Source: Pseudonocardia sp.
Lineage (GTDB): Bacteria; Actinomycetota; Actinomycetes; Mycobacteriales; Pseudonocardiaceae
NCBI GenBank assembly: GCA_016794615.1
Contig: JAEUJO010000017.1
Span: forward strand, 1 to 40,100
Length of the DNA: 40,100 nucleotides
Reading direction: 5' to 3'
The first letter of the stretch is position 1, and every line of letters begins with the position of its first letter. The translations under genes and the position numbers were made by a program. A model generated the notes under the pieces. That model did no database searches. It had not been told where the DNA came from and saw nothing but the letters and a program-made list of their open reading frames with translations. This document shows positions 24,701 to 32,256 of the stretch, in pieces.

Positions 24701-25152
24701 CGGTGGGCGAGCTGCCAGGCACCGGTGCCGCCGAGCAGCCGGGCACCGGGCTCGGCGGGGAGCCGCAGGGCGTGCTCGCCGACCAGACGGCCGGCGTAGG
24801 CGTGGTACGTCGCGACGGTCGGCTCCCCGGCCAGCACCGCCGCGCGCCGCGCGCCCGTGGGATCGAGGTCGTCGAGGAGCCGGGACCCGGCGAGGCGCCG
24901 GAGCCGGGTGCGCACCCGGACCCCGAGCTGCTGGGCGGCCTTGCGGGTGAACGTCAGGCCGAGGACCTGCTCGGGGAGCACCTGCCCGGTGGCGACCAGC
25001 CAGACCACGCGGGCCGCCATCGTCTCCGTCTTGCCCGCCCCGGCGCCGGCCACCACGAGGGCCGAGCGCGCGGGCGCGGCGATCACCGCGGCCTGCTCGT
25101 CCGTGGGCGGCGGCAGGCCGAGCGCGGCGGCGAGGGACCGGGGACTCAGCAT
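21703..25152 (-). CDS. adnB: AdnB-type helicase-nuclease subunit
   Basis: A 1149-residue UvrD-like helicase fused to a RecB-type nuclease, the AdnB half of the actinobacterial AdnAB double-strand-break resection machine. Walker A is GAGAGKT at 36-42; LLDEYQDTGHAQ is motif II; GDPCQSIYGWRGASAGN is motif [19 protein letters not shown] is motif V; YVALTRAERVLLV is motif VI. The nuclease site is at the C-terminus: Asp1063 in GRMDAVY, Asp1077-x-Lys1079 in VVDWKTG and Gln1095 in NVQLAAY. Between motor and nuclease lies an Asp/Pro-rich linker with five 12-residue repeats. ATG 25152 is 48 bp downstream of the GH16 gene, which separates it from adnA. Confidence 0.95.
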   Translation of the reverse strand: MLSPRSLAAALGLPPPTDEQAAVIAAPARSALVVAGAGAGKTETMAARVVWLVATGQVLPEQVLGLTFTRKAAQQLGVRVRTRLRRLAGSRLLDDLDPTGARRAAVLAGEPTVATYHAYAGRLVGEHALRLPAEPGARLLGGTGAWQLAHRVVTTWADDLDVDRVPATVTGYVLALAGELGEHLVEPAAVRAHAATLAALLDRAPPGPRQKAEPSQRYRRWLDAQRMRHALVPLVEAFAARKRAERALDFGDQLAIAARVAAEHPEVGAQERATYRAVLLDEYQDTGHAQRVLLRALFGAAPGAPAGSLIRRDGRVEAGSVTVTAVGDPCQSIYGWRGASAGNLPRFRTDFPGPDGAPADEYGLLTSFRNPAEVLALANAVSAPIRAAPGAVGVGALAAGPGAGAGDVRVALLPDVAAELDWLADAIAACWQAAADVGAESPTSAVLVRRRVDMDAVAAALRARDLPVEVVGLGGLLDTPEVRDLVSALRLVADPLSGPAAVRLLTGPRWRLGVADLAALWARARELAPGPSAPSAPLSAAELALGALPGEHAEQAGLVDALDDPGAPGRYSPAGFARIRRLAAELRRLRARASVPLTDLVADTERLLLLDAETAARPGPVGRAHLDAFADVVADFTAGAEVSTLPALLDYLDTAERAEDGFAPGEVEVAPDRVQVLTVHAAKGLEWEIVAVPHLVGQVFPGRKISGSWLTDPSALPVSLRGDAADLPGLDLPAPGADRKVIEAALTAHDEALDDRRLVEERRLFYVALTRAERVLLVSGHRWGATGDRPRQPSVFLQEVRDEVTTAGVGRVEHWAEEPEFGTHNPATAEPVTAEWPVDPLGARAAAVHAGAELVRAALRDQPAVDDDPAAVDDPPERGDPAAVDDPDDLGGPVAVDDPPERGGPAAVDDPPDLGDPAAVDDPDDPEGWAADVDVLLAERAAFRERPAVVLPAQLSVSRLVELAADPGALAARLRRPLPLPPNPHARRGTAFHAWLEQRFGAAQLLDVDELPGAADEGAASDELLEELQEAFLASRWAEREPYEVEVPFETVIDGIAVRGRMDAVYAEADGGWTVVDWKTGALPDPGRRATLNVQLAAYRLAWAALIGCPPERVRAAFHYVRQDVTLRPVDLLDADGLRALLAAVPETG
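22372..22551 (-). repeat. Five 36-bp repeats encoding a 12-residue acidic motif in AdnB
   Basis: The units read DPAAVDDPPERG, DPAAVDDPDDLG, GPVAVDDPPERG, GPAAVDDPPDLG and DPAAVDDPDDPE on the minus strand. The DNA repeats are imperfect but in frame. They form a strongly acidic linker just before the nuclease domain, roughly residues 868-927. Confidence 0.93.
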
Positions 25153-25182
25153 TCCCCAGTCCTACCGCAGGGGTCCGACAGT

Positions 25183-25214
25183 TCTCAGGACCGGGACGTC
25201 TCAGGACCGGGACG
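25183..25214. repeat. 16-bp tandem duplication at the GH16 gene 3' end
   Basis: TCTCAGGACCGGGACG occurs twice in a row (25183-25198, 25199-25214). The unit contains the last codons and TGA of the GH16 gene; the outer copy lies downstream of the stop, just before adnB. Confidence 0.9.
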
Positions 25215-26070
25215 CGGGCGCGTAGACGCGCAGCCAGTCGACCTGCAGGGAGAACGCCGTCGGCGTGGTCGTGTCCGGCGCGGGGATCCAGTCCTTCTTG
25301 GGCCCCTGGTCGAACTGCATGGCCAGGTGCATCGGCTTGTCCGGGATGATGTTCCGGTCCGTCACGCGGAGCCGCTCCACGCCGTCCACGTAGTAGACGA
25401 TGCGGTCGGGCAGCCAGTCGACGGCGAAGGTGTGCCACTGGCTGAAGTCGTCTTCAGCGTAGGAGCCGTACATCTTGTCACTGCCGCCCGGACCGGCGAA
25501 GTGGACGATGAAGTGCGCCCGGTCGCGGGTCTCGGACGGCACCTCCATGATGTCGATCTCCCCATCCTGCGGGAAGCGCTCCGACTCGGGCCAGAGCAGG
25601 ATCGCCGAGCCGAAGCCGCGGCCCTTGTCCGTGCGGGCGCGGAACTCCCACCGGCCGTAGGTCCGGTCCAGGTTGTGGGCCATACCGCCCGAGACGTTGC
25701 CGTTGCGGGCGGTGATGTTCAGCGTGCCGCCGGACACGCTGATCGCCGACGAGCGGCGCAGGCCGTTGCCGAACGCTCCGACGCTGTCGTAGGTCCCGTA
25801 GGCGTCCGAGCGGAACGAGTCGAAGTCGTCCGCCGCCACGCGCTTCCACTCCGGTCCGGGATCGGTGGGGACGGCGGAGCGCGCCTTGTCGTCCTGCGAC
25901 GCCGAGGGCGGGGCGGGGATGGCGGACACCGTGCCGGGCAGCGCGGAGAACAGGTCGCCGGTGGAGCGCGGGGAGCCGGTACCGGTGCCCAGACTCCCGC
26001 AGGCGGTGAGCGTCAGGACGAGCGCGCCGCACACGGCCACTGCGCGCGCGCGGACTCGTCCGTCGAGCAC
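25201..26070 (-). CDS. GH16 family glycoside hydrolase lipoprotein
   Basis: A 289-residue secreted lipoprotein. The signal peptide ends in the lipobox LTAC with Cys24 as lipidation site. A Ser/Pro/Ala-rich linker (25-75) precedes a concanavalin-like GH16 domain. The active-site motif is GEIDIMEV, with nucleophile Glu171, Asp173 and acid/base Glu176; supporting segments are YGRWEFRARTDKGRGFGSAI and WHTFAVDWLPDRIVYYVDG. Family members cut beta-1,3- or beta-1,3/1,4-glucans and related polysaccharides; the exact substrate cannot be read. GTG 26070 is fixed by AGGAGG with a five-base spacer and gives a clean signal peptide. It lies between adnA and adnB on the same strand and ends in a short duplication. 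Confidence 0.92.
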   Translation of the reverse strand: MLDGRVRARAVAVCGALVLTLTACGSLGTGTGSPRSTGDLFSALPGTVSAIPAPPSASQDDKARSAVPTDPGPEWKRVAADDFDSFRSDAYGTYDSVGAFGNGLRRSSAISVSGGTLNITARNGNVSGGMAHNLDRTYGRWEFRARTDKGRGFGSAILLWPESERFPQDGEIDIMEVPSETRDRAHFIVHFAGPGGSDKMYGSYAEDDFSQWHTFAVDWLPDRIVYYVDGVERLRVTDRNIIPDKPMHLAMQFDQGPKKDWIPAPDTTTPTAFSLQVDWLRVYAPASRS

Positions 26071-26163
26071 TCCGGCCTCCTGTTCGCACCGACGGGAGCG
26101 GGGGAGTACCCGGTGCGTTCCCGCGACGGTACCGGTAAGCGAGATCGACCGGAAACTCACCCC

Positions 26164-26188
26164 GTCGGCGGCGTTTCGCCGAGCCGAC
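26164..26188 (-). terminator. Hairpin between adnA and the GH16 gene
   Basis: On the minus strand GTCGGC, a 2-base bulge, GGCG, an AAA loop, CGCC and GCCGAC form a 6+4 bp stem, 43 bp after the adnA stop. The surrounding 160 bp includes an AT-rich stretch (TAAGCTATT, near 26200) and two TGACG direct repeats just after the adnA stop, which could mark a separate GH16 promoter. Confidence 0.4.
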
Positions 26189-26230
26189 TACACCGGAATA
26201 GCTTAATGCTCGTCACTTTCCGTCACTGGC

Positions 26231-29200
26231 TCATCCATCCGTGACGGACCGCCCGGACCCGTTCACCGGACAACTCGCCCGTACCGGACACCGGTCGCAG
26301 TCCGGACCGACGCGTGCGTGGAAGCGCGCACCGGCCGTCGCCTCGGCGCACGCCCGGACCAGCTGCCTCCACCGCTCCACCTCGGCGGCGTCCAACGGCG
26401 GCTGCTCGGGCACCTTGGCCTCGCCCGAGGCAGACCGGTCGGCGAGGTAGACCAGCCGGGCGCCACCCGGGTCCGCGACCGCGCCGACCAGCTCCGCGAA
26501 CGCGCCGAGCGCCGCCGCGAGCTGGTAGACGGCGAGCTGCGCATGCTCGGCGGCGGCGCGGGTGGTCACCGCGGTGCGCCCCGTCTTCACGTCGACGACG
26601 ACGGGACGTCCGGCGGTATCCAGCTCCAGGCGGTCCACCCGCCCGCGCAGGCGCACCACCGGCCGCCTCCCCGACTCCAGACCCCCCGGATCCGGAAGGT
26701 CGAGCTGGACGGGGTGCTCGACCGCGACGAGCCGCAGCCCGTCGGCCCGGCTCCGGTGGACCCACCCGTCGAACGCCGCGAGCATCGCGCGCACCCGGGC
26801 CAGCTCACGTCGCCCGAACCAGGGCGCTCCCAGGTCGAGCCGCTGCCAGGCGGTGTGCAGGGCGCCCTCGAGCTCCGCGCCGTCCGCTCCCGCCGCACCT
26901 GCCTGGACCAGTGCGTGCACGAGCGTGCCCGTGACGGCCGACAGCGCACCGACCTCGGCGCCGCCGTGTCGCTCGAACGTCCACCGCAGCGGGCACCGCA
27001 GGATCTTCTCGACGTCCGACGGTGAAACGGGCACGACCTCACCCGGGGCGCGGAGCGGCGCCTCCGTGGACAGCGGAGCGAGGCCGTACCAGTCGTCGGG
27101 TGCGGCACCCGGAACGCCCGCCCGGGCCAGCCGGGCCAGCTGCACCGCCGCCCGGCGGCGGCGTGAGTCGCGCGCCGAGCGCACGTCCGGGCCCTCGCCC
27201 GGGTCGTCCGGGTCGCACACGGCCCGCCGCAGCTCACCGACCAGCTCCGCGAGCACCAGGGCGCGACCTGGCCGGTGCACGGGGCGGTCCGCGCGGTCGC
27301 GACCGTCGTCCGAGGCCGGGTCCAGCTCGTCGAGGAACCTCGAGGGCTGCTCCCCGCCGGTCAGTGATGTGCTGTCCGCCTGAACCGCGCTGACCAGCAG
27401 CGTCTCCCGGGCGCGCGTGCACGCGACGTAGAACAACCGCCGCTCCTCGGCGAGCAGCGGCGCGATCCGCGACACCGCGGCGGCGGGCTCGGCCACGCCG
27501 GCGACGAGGTCGACCAGCCGCTCGTTGCCCAGGAGACTCCCCCGGAGCCGCAGGTCCGGCCAGGTGCCCTCCTGGACACCGGGCACGGCCACGACCCGCC
27601 ACTCCCGGCCGCGCGCGGCATGCGCGGTGAGCAGCGCGACGGCGTCCGCGTCCGGTGCCCGGGCGGCGAGGGTGTCCGCCGGTAGCTGCTGGTCGCCGAG
27701 GTACTCCACGAACGCGGACACGTCCGCGCCGGGCAGCCGGTCGGCGTGCCGGGCGGCGCTGTCGAAGAGCGCGAGAACGGCATCCAGGTCACGGTCCGCC
27801 GCCGCGCCCACCGGGCCACCGACAGCCGCGGTGTCGACCCACCGTTGTTCCAGGTTCGTGGCCTGCCAGATCCGCCACAGCACCTGCTCGGCACCGGCGC
27901 CCTCGCGGATGGCCGCTCCCGCCCCGTGGAGCAACGCCCCGACCCGACGCAGCGGCGCGGTCTCGACCGGCGGCAGCGCGGCCAGCGGGTCCAGCTGCCC
28001 GCGGGCGGCGGCGCGCAGCGCGGCCACCAGCAGCGGGTCGCTGCCGATGCGCTCTTCGTCGCCCGCCGTCGGCGCGAGCACCGTGCCTGCAACGGGCCCG
28101 GATCGTGCGGGGGCCGGCCCCTCGTCCCCGCTGCCGCGCACCGCGTCGGCTTCCGCAGGCCCACCGTCCTGCGCGCCGGCCGTATGCAGGCGCAACAGCC
28201 CGCGGCGCAGGCGGCGCAGGCGCAACGGATCCGCCGAGCCCAGCGGGGAGGTGAGCAGTGCGGTGGCGGCGTCCGCGTCGAGGTCGTCCGGGCGCGCCGC
28301 GTAGCGCAGCACCATGAGCAGCGGCACGACCGCGGGCCGGCGGGCCAGTGGCAGCCCGTCCGGCGGCACGGTGATCGGCACCCCGGCGGCGAGCAGCGCA
28401 CGGCGCAGCACGGGCAGCGAGCGGCGGGCGGAGCGCGACAGCACCGCCATCTGCGACCAGGGCACGCCGTGGTGCAGGTGCGCGCGCCGCAGCCCGTCCG
28501 CGATCCAGGCCGCCTCCTGCGCCGCCGAGCCGAACACACGCACGTGGACCTGGCCGTCCGCCCCGTCGGGGGGACCGTCGGAGGGAAGGTCGGAGGGAAG
28601 GCCGGGGCGATCCCCCGGGCCGACCCGCGCCCGCCCGGGACCCGTTCCGGGGAGTCGCGCGGCCAGCCGGGCGGTGGCGGCGCGGATCACCGGCCGGGCC
28701 CGACGGTCCACACCGAGCACCACGAGGGGAGCGTCCACGGCGTCAAGGCCCGACGGGTCCGCGCCGCGGAAGCCGAGCACGGCCTGGTCCGGGTCGCCCG
28801 CAACGACGACGGTGCGGGCCGTGCGCCCCAGCACGCGCACCAGCTCCATCTGCTGCGGGTCGAGGTCCTGCGCGTCGTCGACCAGGAGGTGCCGCACCCG
28901 GGCACGCTCGCCCGTGAGCAGGTCCGGATCGCTCGCCAACGCGTCCAGCGCGGCGCCGACCAGCTCGGCGGCGTCCAGCGCCGGGGCGGTCACCTGCGGC
29001 GCGCCCCGACCCACCGCCCCGCGCAGCAGCACGACCTGCTCGTACGTACGGAAGAAGCGACCGGCCGCGCCCCACTCCGGCACGTCGTGCCGCTCCCCCA
29101 GCGCCTGCAGCTCGTCCGGCCCGAGCCCGCGTTCGGCTGCCCGCAGCAGCAGTTCGCGCAGCTCGGCGGCGAAGCCCGGCACGCCGATCGCCGGCCGCAA

Positions 29201-29704
29201 CCGCTCCGGCCAGCCCGATCCGGGCACCGTGCCGCCGGGCCAGCCGTGGAGCTCGCCGTCCAGCAGGTCCCGCACCACGGCGTCCTGCTCCGCCCCGGCG
29301 AGGAGCCGGGGCGGCGGGTCGCCGTGGTGGGCGGCGTGCAGGCGCAGCACGCCGAAGGCGTAGGAGTGCACGGTGCGGACGAGGGGCTCGCGGGTGGTGC
29401 GGACGCCGCTGTCACCGTGCACGAGCCTGGTCAGCCGCGCCCGCAGCTCCCCCGCGGCCCGGCGGCTGCCGACGAGCAGCAGCACCCGGCCCGGCGCGGC
29501 CCCCGCACGGATCCACCGGGCCGCAGCGGCGGCGAGCAGCGTCGTCTTCCCGGTGCCGGGGCCGCCGACGACCCGCAGTGGGCCGGCGTCGTGCTCGAGC
29601 ACCCGGCGCGCCGCCGGCTCCCACTCCGGCTCGGCCTCCACGATGCGCGGGGGCCGGACGAGCAGGGGCACGCTCGCGTCGTCGAGAACCTGCGGTCCGG
29701 GCAC
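26231..29704 (-). CDS. adnA: AdnA-type helicase-nuclease subunit
   Basis: A 1157-residue UvrD-like helicase with a C-terminal PD-(D/E)xK nuclease, the AdnA half of AdnAB. Walker A is GGPGTGKT at 47-54; LLVDDAQDLDPQQ is motif II, GDPDQAVLGFRGADPSG motif III, HAARGREWRVVAVPGVQEG motif V and YVACTRARETLLV motif VI. The nuclease shows VVVDVKTGR and HAQLAVYQ. Cys1136, Cys1139 and Cys1145 (CDRCPVRASC), plus an upstream Cys in KILRCPLRW, look like the four ligands of an AddB-type iron-sulfur staple. A linker near residue 375 carries small Pro/Asp repeats (LPSDLPSDGPPDG). GTG 29704 is used. adnB is not adjacent, as it is in mycobacteria. Confidence 0.94.
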   Translation of the reverse strand: MPGPQVLDDASVPLLVRPPRIVEAEPEWEPAARRVLEHDAGPLRVVGGPGTGKTTLLAAAAARWIRAGAAPGRVLLLVGSRRAAGELRARLTRLVHGDSGVRTTREPLVRTVHSYAFGVLRLHAAHHGDPPPRLLAGAEQDAVVRDLLDGELHGWPGGTVPGSGWPERLRPAIGVPGFAAELRELLLRAAERGLGPDELQALGERHDVPEWGAAGRFFRTYEQVVLLRGAVGRGAPQVTAPALDAAELVGAALDALASDPDLLTGERARVRHLLVDDAQDLDPQQMELVRVLGRTARTVVVAGDPDQAVLGFRGADPSGLDAVDAPLVVLGVDRRARPVIRAATARLAARLPGTGPGRARVGPGDRPGLPSDLPSDGPPDGADGQVHVRVFGSAAQEAAWIADGLRRAHLHHGVPWSQMAVLSRSARRSLPVLRRALLAAGVPITVPPDGLPLARRPAVVPLLMVLRYAARPDDLDADAATALLTSPLGSADPLRLRRLRRGLLRLHTAGAQDGGPAEADAVRGSGDEGPAPARSGPVAGTVLAPTAGDEERIGSDPLLVAALRAAARGQLDPLAALPPVETAPLRRVGALLHGAGAAIREGAGAEQVLWRIWQATNLEQRWVDTAAVGGPVGAAADRDLDAVLALFDSAARHADRLPGADVSAFVEYLGDQQLPADTLAARAPDADAVALLTAHAARGREWRVVAVPGVQEGTWPDLRLRGSLLGNERLVDLVAGVAEPAAAVSRIAPLLAEERRLFYVACTRARETLLVSAVQADSTSLTGGEQPSRFLDELDPASDDGRDRADRPVHRPGRALVLAELVGELRRAVCDPDDPGEGPDVRSARDSRRRRAAVQLARLARAGVPGAAPDDWYGLAPLSTEAPLRAPGEVVPVSPSDVEKILRCPLRWTFERHGGAEVGALSAVTGTLVHALVQAGAAGADGAELEGALHTAWQRLDLGAPWFGRRELARVRAMLAAFDGWVHRSRADGLRLVAVEHPVQLDLPDPGGLESGRRPVVRLRGRVDRLELDTAGRPVVVDVKTGRTAVTTRAAAEHAQLAVYQLAAALGAFAELVGAVADPGGARLVYLADRSASGEAKVPEQPPLDAAEVERWRQLVRACAEATAGARFHARVGPDCDRCPVRASCPVNGSGRSVTDG

Positions 29705-29769
29705 ACGACGATTCGACCACGCACCCCCGACGGTTTCCGGCGCCGGTGGGTGGGAGGCACGATCACGGG

Positions 29770-30057
29770 ATGGACGACGAGACGGTCGAGCGGGTGCGCG
29801 CCGCGGTGCGGGCGATCCCGCCCGGGCAGGTGCGCAGCTACGGGGAGGTCGCCGAGGAGGTGGGGCTGAGTACCGCCCGCCTGGTCGGCCGCGTGCTCGC
29901 GGTGGACGGCCACGACCTGCCGTGGCACCGCGTGGTGCGCGCGGACGGCAGCTTCGCGCCGCACCTGGCCGCCGAACAGGCGGCCCGGTTACGGGTGGAG
30001 GGCGTCCTCGCGCACGACGGCCGCGTGCCGCCCGATCTCCGCCCCCGGCGCCGCTGA
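29770..30057 (+). CDS. Alkyltransferase-like (ATL) protein
   Basis: A 95-residue member of the MGMT DNA-binding domain family. The active-site PCHR of true O6-alkylguanine methyltransferases is PWHR here (Trp52 in DLPWHRVVRADG), so it cannot accept alkyl groups. ATL proteins bind O6-alkylguanine lesions and hand them to nucleotide excision repair. The helix-turn-helix recognition region is GEVAEEVGLSTARLVGRVL. ATG 29770 follows GGGAGG at a 12-base distance. It corresponds to Rv3204 and is divergent from adnA; its stop is seven bases from the convergent chelatase stop. Confidence 0.93.
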   Translation: MDDETVERVRAAVRAIPPGQVRSYGEVAEEVGLSTARLVGRVLAVDGHDLPWHRVVRADGSFAPHLAAEQAARLRVEGVLAHDGRVPPDLRPRRR

Positions 30058-30064
30058 GCTCGGG

Positions 30065-30766
30065 TCAGGTGGCGGCAGGGTGGAGCGCGGTGCGGTAGCG
30101 GGCGACGACCGCGGCGACGACGTCCGGGTGGGCACCCAGCGGTGCGGCCACGACATCCGCCCCGGCGTCCGCCAGACGGGTGTGGAACATCCCCGGCGCG
30201 AGCAGCCACGGGGCGATCGCGATGCGCCGTTCACCGGCTGCGCGCAGCCCGGCGACGACCGCATCGACGCGGGGCACGGCCGTCGCGACGAACCCGACCC
30301 GCACCTTGCGCCCGACCTCCGCGGCGAGCAGCCGCCCCGCGGCCCGAACCTCCGCGAGCGCCGCCGCGTCCAAGGAGCCCGCCGCGGCGAGCACCACCGC
30401 GTCACCGTAGGTCCAACCCGCCTCCGCCAGCCGCGCCCGTGCGGCGCCGGCCAGCAGCGGGTCGGGGCCGACCGCCGGAGTCACCCGGAACCGGTCCGGC
30501 GTGACACCGCACGCGGCGAGCTGGGCGGGCAGGTCCGTGCGGACGTGGTAGCCGGACGCCAGGAAGGCGGGGACGACCACCGCTCCGTCCAGGCCCGCGA
30601 CGGCGTCGACCACCTTCGGGCTCCGGACGTCGACGTAGCCCAACCGGACCTCGACCCCGGGCAACGCGACACGCACGGCGTCGACGATGTCCCCCGTGCA
30701 TGCGTGCGCGGCGTCGTCACAGCTGCCGTGTGTCACGAGCACCAGCGGCGCGGTCACACCGTCCAT
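30065..30766 (-). CDS. Sirohydrochlorin chelatase (CbiX/SirB type)
   Basis: A 233-residue class II chelatase with two tandem chelatase-like halves. The active-site histidines appear as LVLVTHGSCDDAA (His12) and FLASGYHVRTDLP (about residue 71); the second half has IAPWLLAPGMFHTRLADAG. It should insert Fe(II) or Co(II) into sirohydrochlorin to give siroheme or a cobalamin precursor. ATG 30766 starts directly before the first strand. It follows the HemD-like regulator by 87 bp on the same strand, the order I recall as Rv0260c-Rv0259c, which suggests siroheme supply for nitrite reductase. Confidence 0.9.
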   Translation of the reverse strand: MDGVTAPLVLVTHGSCDDAAHACTGDIVDAVRVALPGVEVRLGYVDVRSPKVVDAVAGLDGAVVVPAFLASGYHVRTDLPAQLAACGVTPDRFRVTPAVGPDPLLAGAARARLAEAGWTYGDAVVLAAAGSLDAAALAEVRAAGRLLAAEVGRKVRVGFVATAVPRVDAVVAGLRAAGERRIAIAPWLLAPGMFHTRLADAGADVVAAPLGAHPDVVAAVVARYRTALHPAAT

Positions 30767-30853
30767 CTGATCACGGTACGCGATCGCCTCGCGACGCCGA
30801 CGGGCTGAACACCGCACGGCCGTCGGAGGGCGCCACGCCGAGCGGCGGACGGT

Positions 30854-32053
30854 TCAGACGGCGTCCCCGTGCAGGCAGTGCCCACCCACCGGCACCGGGC
30901 CCGCGGCCGGGTCCAAGGCCAGGCGGTATCCCCGCTTGACCACCGTCTGCACCAGCTTCGGATTGCCGAACGCCGCACGCAGCCGGGCGATGGCGGTCTC
31001 GACGGCGTGCTCGTCGTTGCCCCGGCCGGGAAGTGCGGCGAGCAGCTCGGACCGTGGGACGACCCGCCCCGGCCTGCGCGCCAGCGCGTGCAGCAGCGTC
31101 ATGCCGTTCGGCGGCAGCACCCGCAGGTCCCCGTCGACCAGCACGGCGTGCCCGCGCAGCTCGAGCCAGTGCCCCGCGACGGGCAGGCTGCGCGCCCGCG
31201 CCGGCATCTCGGCCTCCAGCCTGCGCACCATCGCCCCGAGCCGGGATCGGTGAGGTTGCACGGTGGGCACGTCCAGTGCCTCCAGCGGCGCCGCGGTGAC
31301 CGGCCCGACGCACAGCGCGACCACGGGACCGCGCAGCAGCCGCAGCAGCTCCGCGCACACACCGCGCTCGTCGGCCCGCCGGAGCAGGCTCGCCGCGGCG
31401 GGAGCGCTGGTGAACGCCAACGCGTCCACCCCGCCGGCCAGCACGGCGTCGGTCAGGCGGTCCATCGGCCCGATGTCGGCGGGCGGCTCCCAGCGGTAGA
31501 CCGGCACCTCGACGACCTCGGCTCCGGCCATCGTCAGCGCCTCGACGACGTCCGGCAGCGGCTCGCCGTGCAGCTGCACCGCGATCCGCCTGCCCTCGAC
31601 CCCTTCGGCCAGCAGGTGCTCCAGCACCTCCGCCGACGACTCCGACGCCGGCGACCACGCGTCGCTCAAACCCGTCGCCCGGATCGCACCGCGTGCCTTC
31701 GGACCGCGGGCGATCAGCGTGCCCGAGCCCAGGGCGTCGAGCAGGTCCGCCCCGAGCCCCCAGCCCTCGGCCGCCTCGACCCAGCCGCGGAACCCGATCC
31801 CGGTCGTGGCCACCGTGATGTCCGGCGGCTGCGCGACGAGCGTCTTCGTCGCCGCGAGCAGGTCGGCGTCGTCGGCGAGGGGGACGATGCGGATCGCCGG
31901 TCCGTGCACGACGGCCGCGCCCCGTCGCTCGAGCATCGTCGCGAGCTCCTCCGCCCGACGGGCCGCCGTCACCCCGACCGTGAAGCCGGCCAGCGCGGGG
32001 ACGGCTGCGGAAGCGGCGCTCGAGGATGCGGCGCTGGAGGATGCGGTGGTCAT
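30854..32053 (-). CDS. HemD-like / winged-helix response regulator (NnaR type)
   Basis: A 399-residue fusion. A Ser/Ala-rich start (1-20) is followed by a uroporphyrinogen-III synthase fold from about 22 (LAGFTVGVTAARRAEELATM) to about 265, and an OmpR-type winged helix from about 310 to 385 (RVLPPNGMTLLHALARRPGR, then ETAIARLRAAFG and VVKRGYRLAL). This is the architecture of NnaR, which regulates nitrate/nitrite assimilation with GlnR in Streptomyces and mycobacteria. The transporter gene upstream and chelatase gene downstream agree. ATG 32053 is used; an in-frame GTG adjoins it and an ATG farther upstream would extend into sequence without family likeness. Enzymatic activity is uncertain. 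Confidence 0.9.
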   Translation of the reverse strand: MTTASSSAASSSAASAAVPALAGFTVGVTAARRAEELATMLERRGAAVVHGPAIRIVPLADDADLLAATKTLVAQPPDITVATTGIGFRGWVEAAEGWGLGADLLDALGSGTLIARGPKARGAIRATGLSDAWSPASESSAEVLEHLLAEGVEGRRIAVQLHGEPLPDVVEALTMAGAEVVEVPVYRWEPPADIGPMDRLTDAVLAGGVDALAFTSAPAAASLLRRADERGVCAELLRLLRGPVVALCVGPVTAAPLEALDVPTVQPHRSRLGAMVRRLEAEMPARARSLPVAGHWLELRGHAVLVDGDLRVLPPNGMTLLHALARRPGRVVPRSELLAALPGRGNDEHAVETAIARLRAAFGNPKLVQTVVKRGYRLALDPAAGPVPVGGHCLHGDAV

Positions 32054-32157
32054 CACGGGATCCGTCCCACTCGTCCGTTTCGAAGGGGCGCCGACGTCGT
32101 CGCCGGCGGAGACATCCCGCCGCACACCCGCGCCGACCGAACGGCCGGAACGCGGTG

Positions 32158-32187
32158 CGGCGGCGACCTCCATGGTGGTCGCCGCCG
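32158..32187. terminator. 11-bp stem hairpin between narK and the NnaR-type gene
   Basis: CGGCGGCGACC (32158-32168) and its complement (32177-32187) flank an 8-base loop. It lies 70 bp after the narK stop and about 105 bp before the regulator start, so it may terminate or attenuate read-through. Confidence 0.6.
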
Positions 32188-32256
32188 GTGACCGCGCCGA
32201 GTCGGCCGTGTTTCCGCGAGATGTCGCCAACGCGTGTCCGCAGGCGGAGCGACCGG

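Noticed and set aside
26231..29869. Large plus-strand frames opposite adnA (for example 27746-29869)
   Set aside because: They are antisense to conserved helicase motifs and have compositional-artefact sequences.
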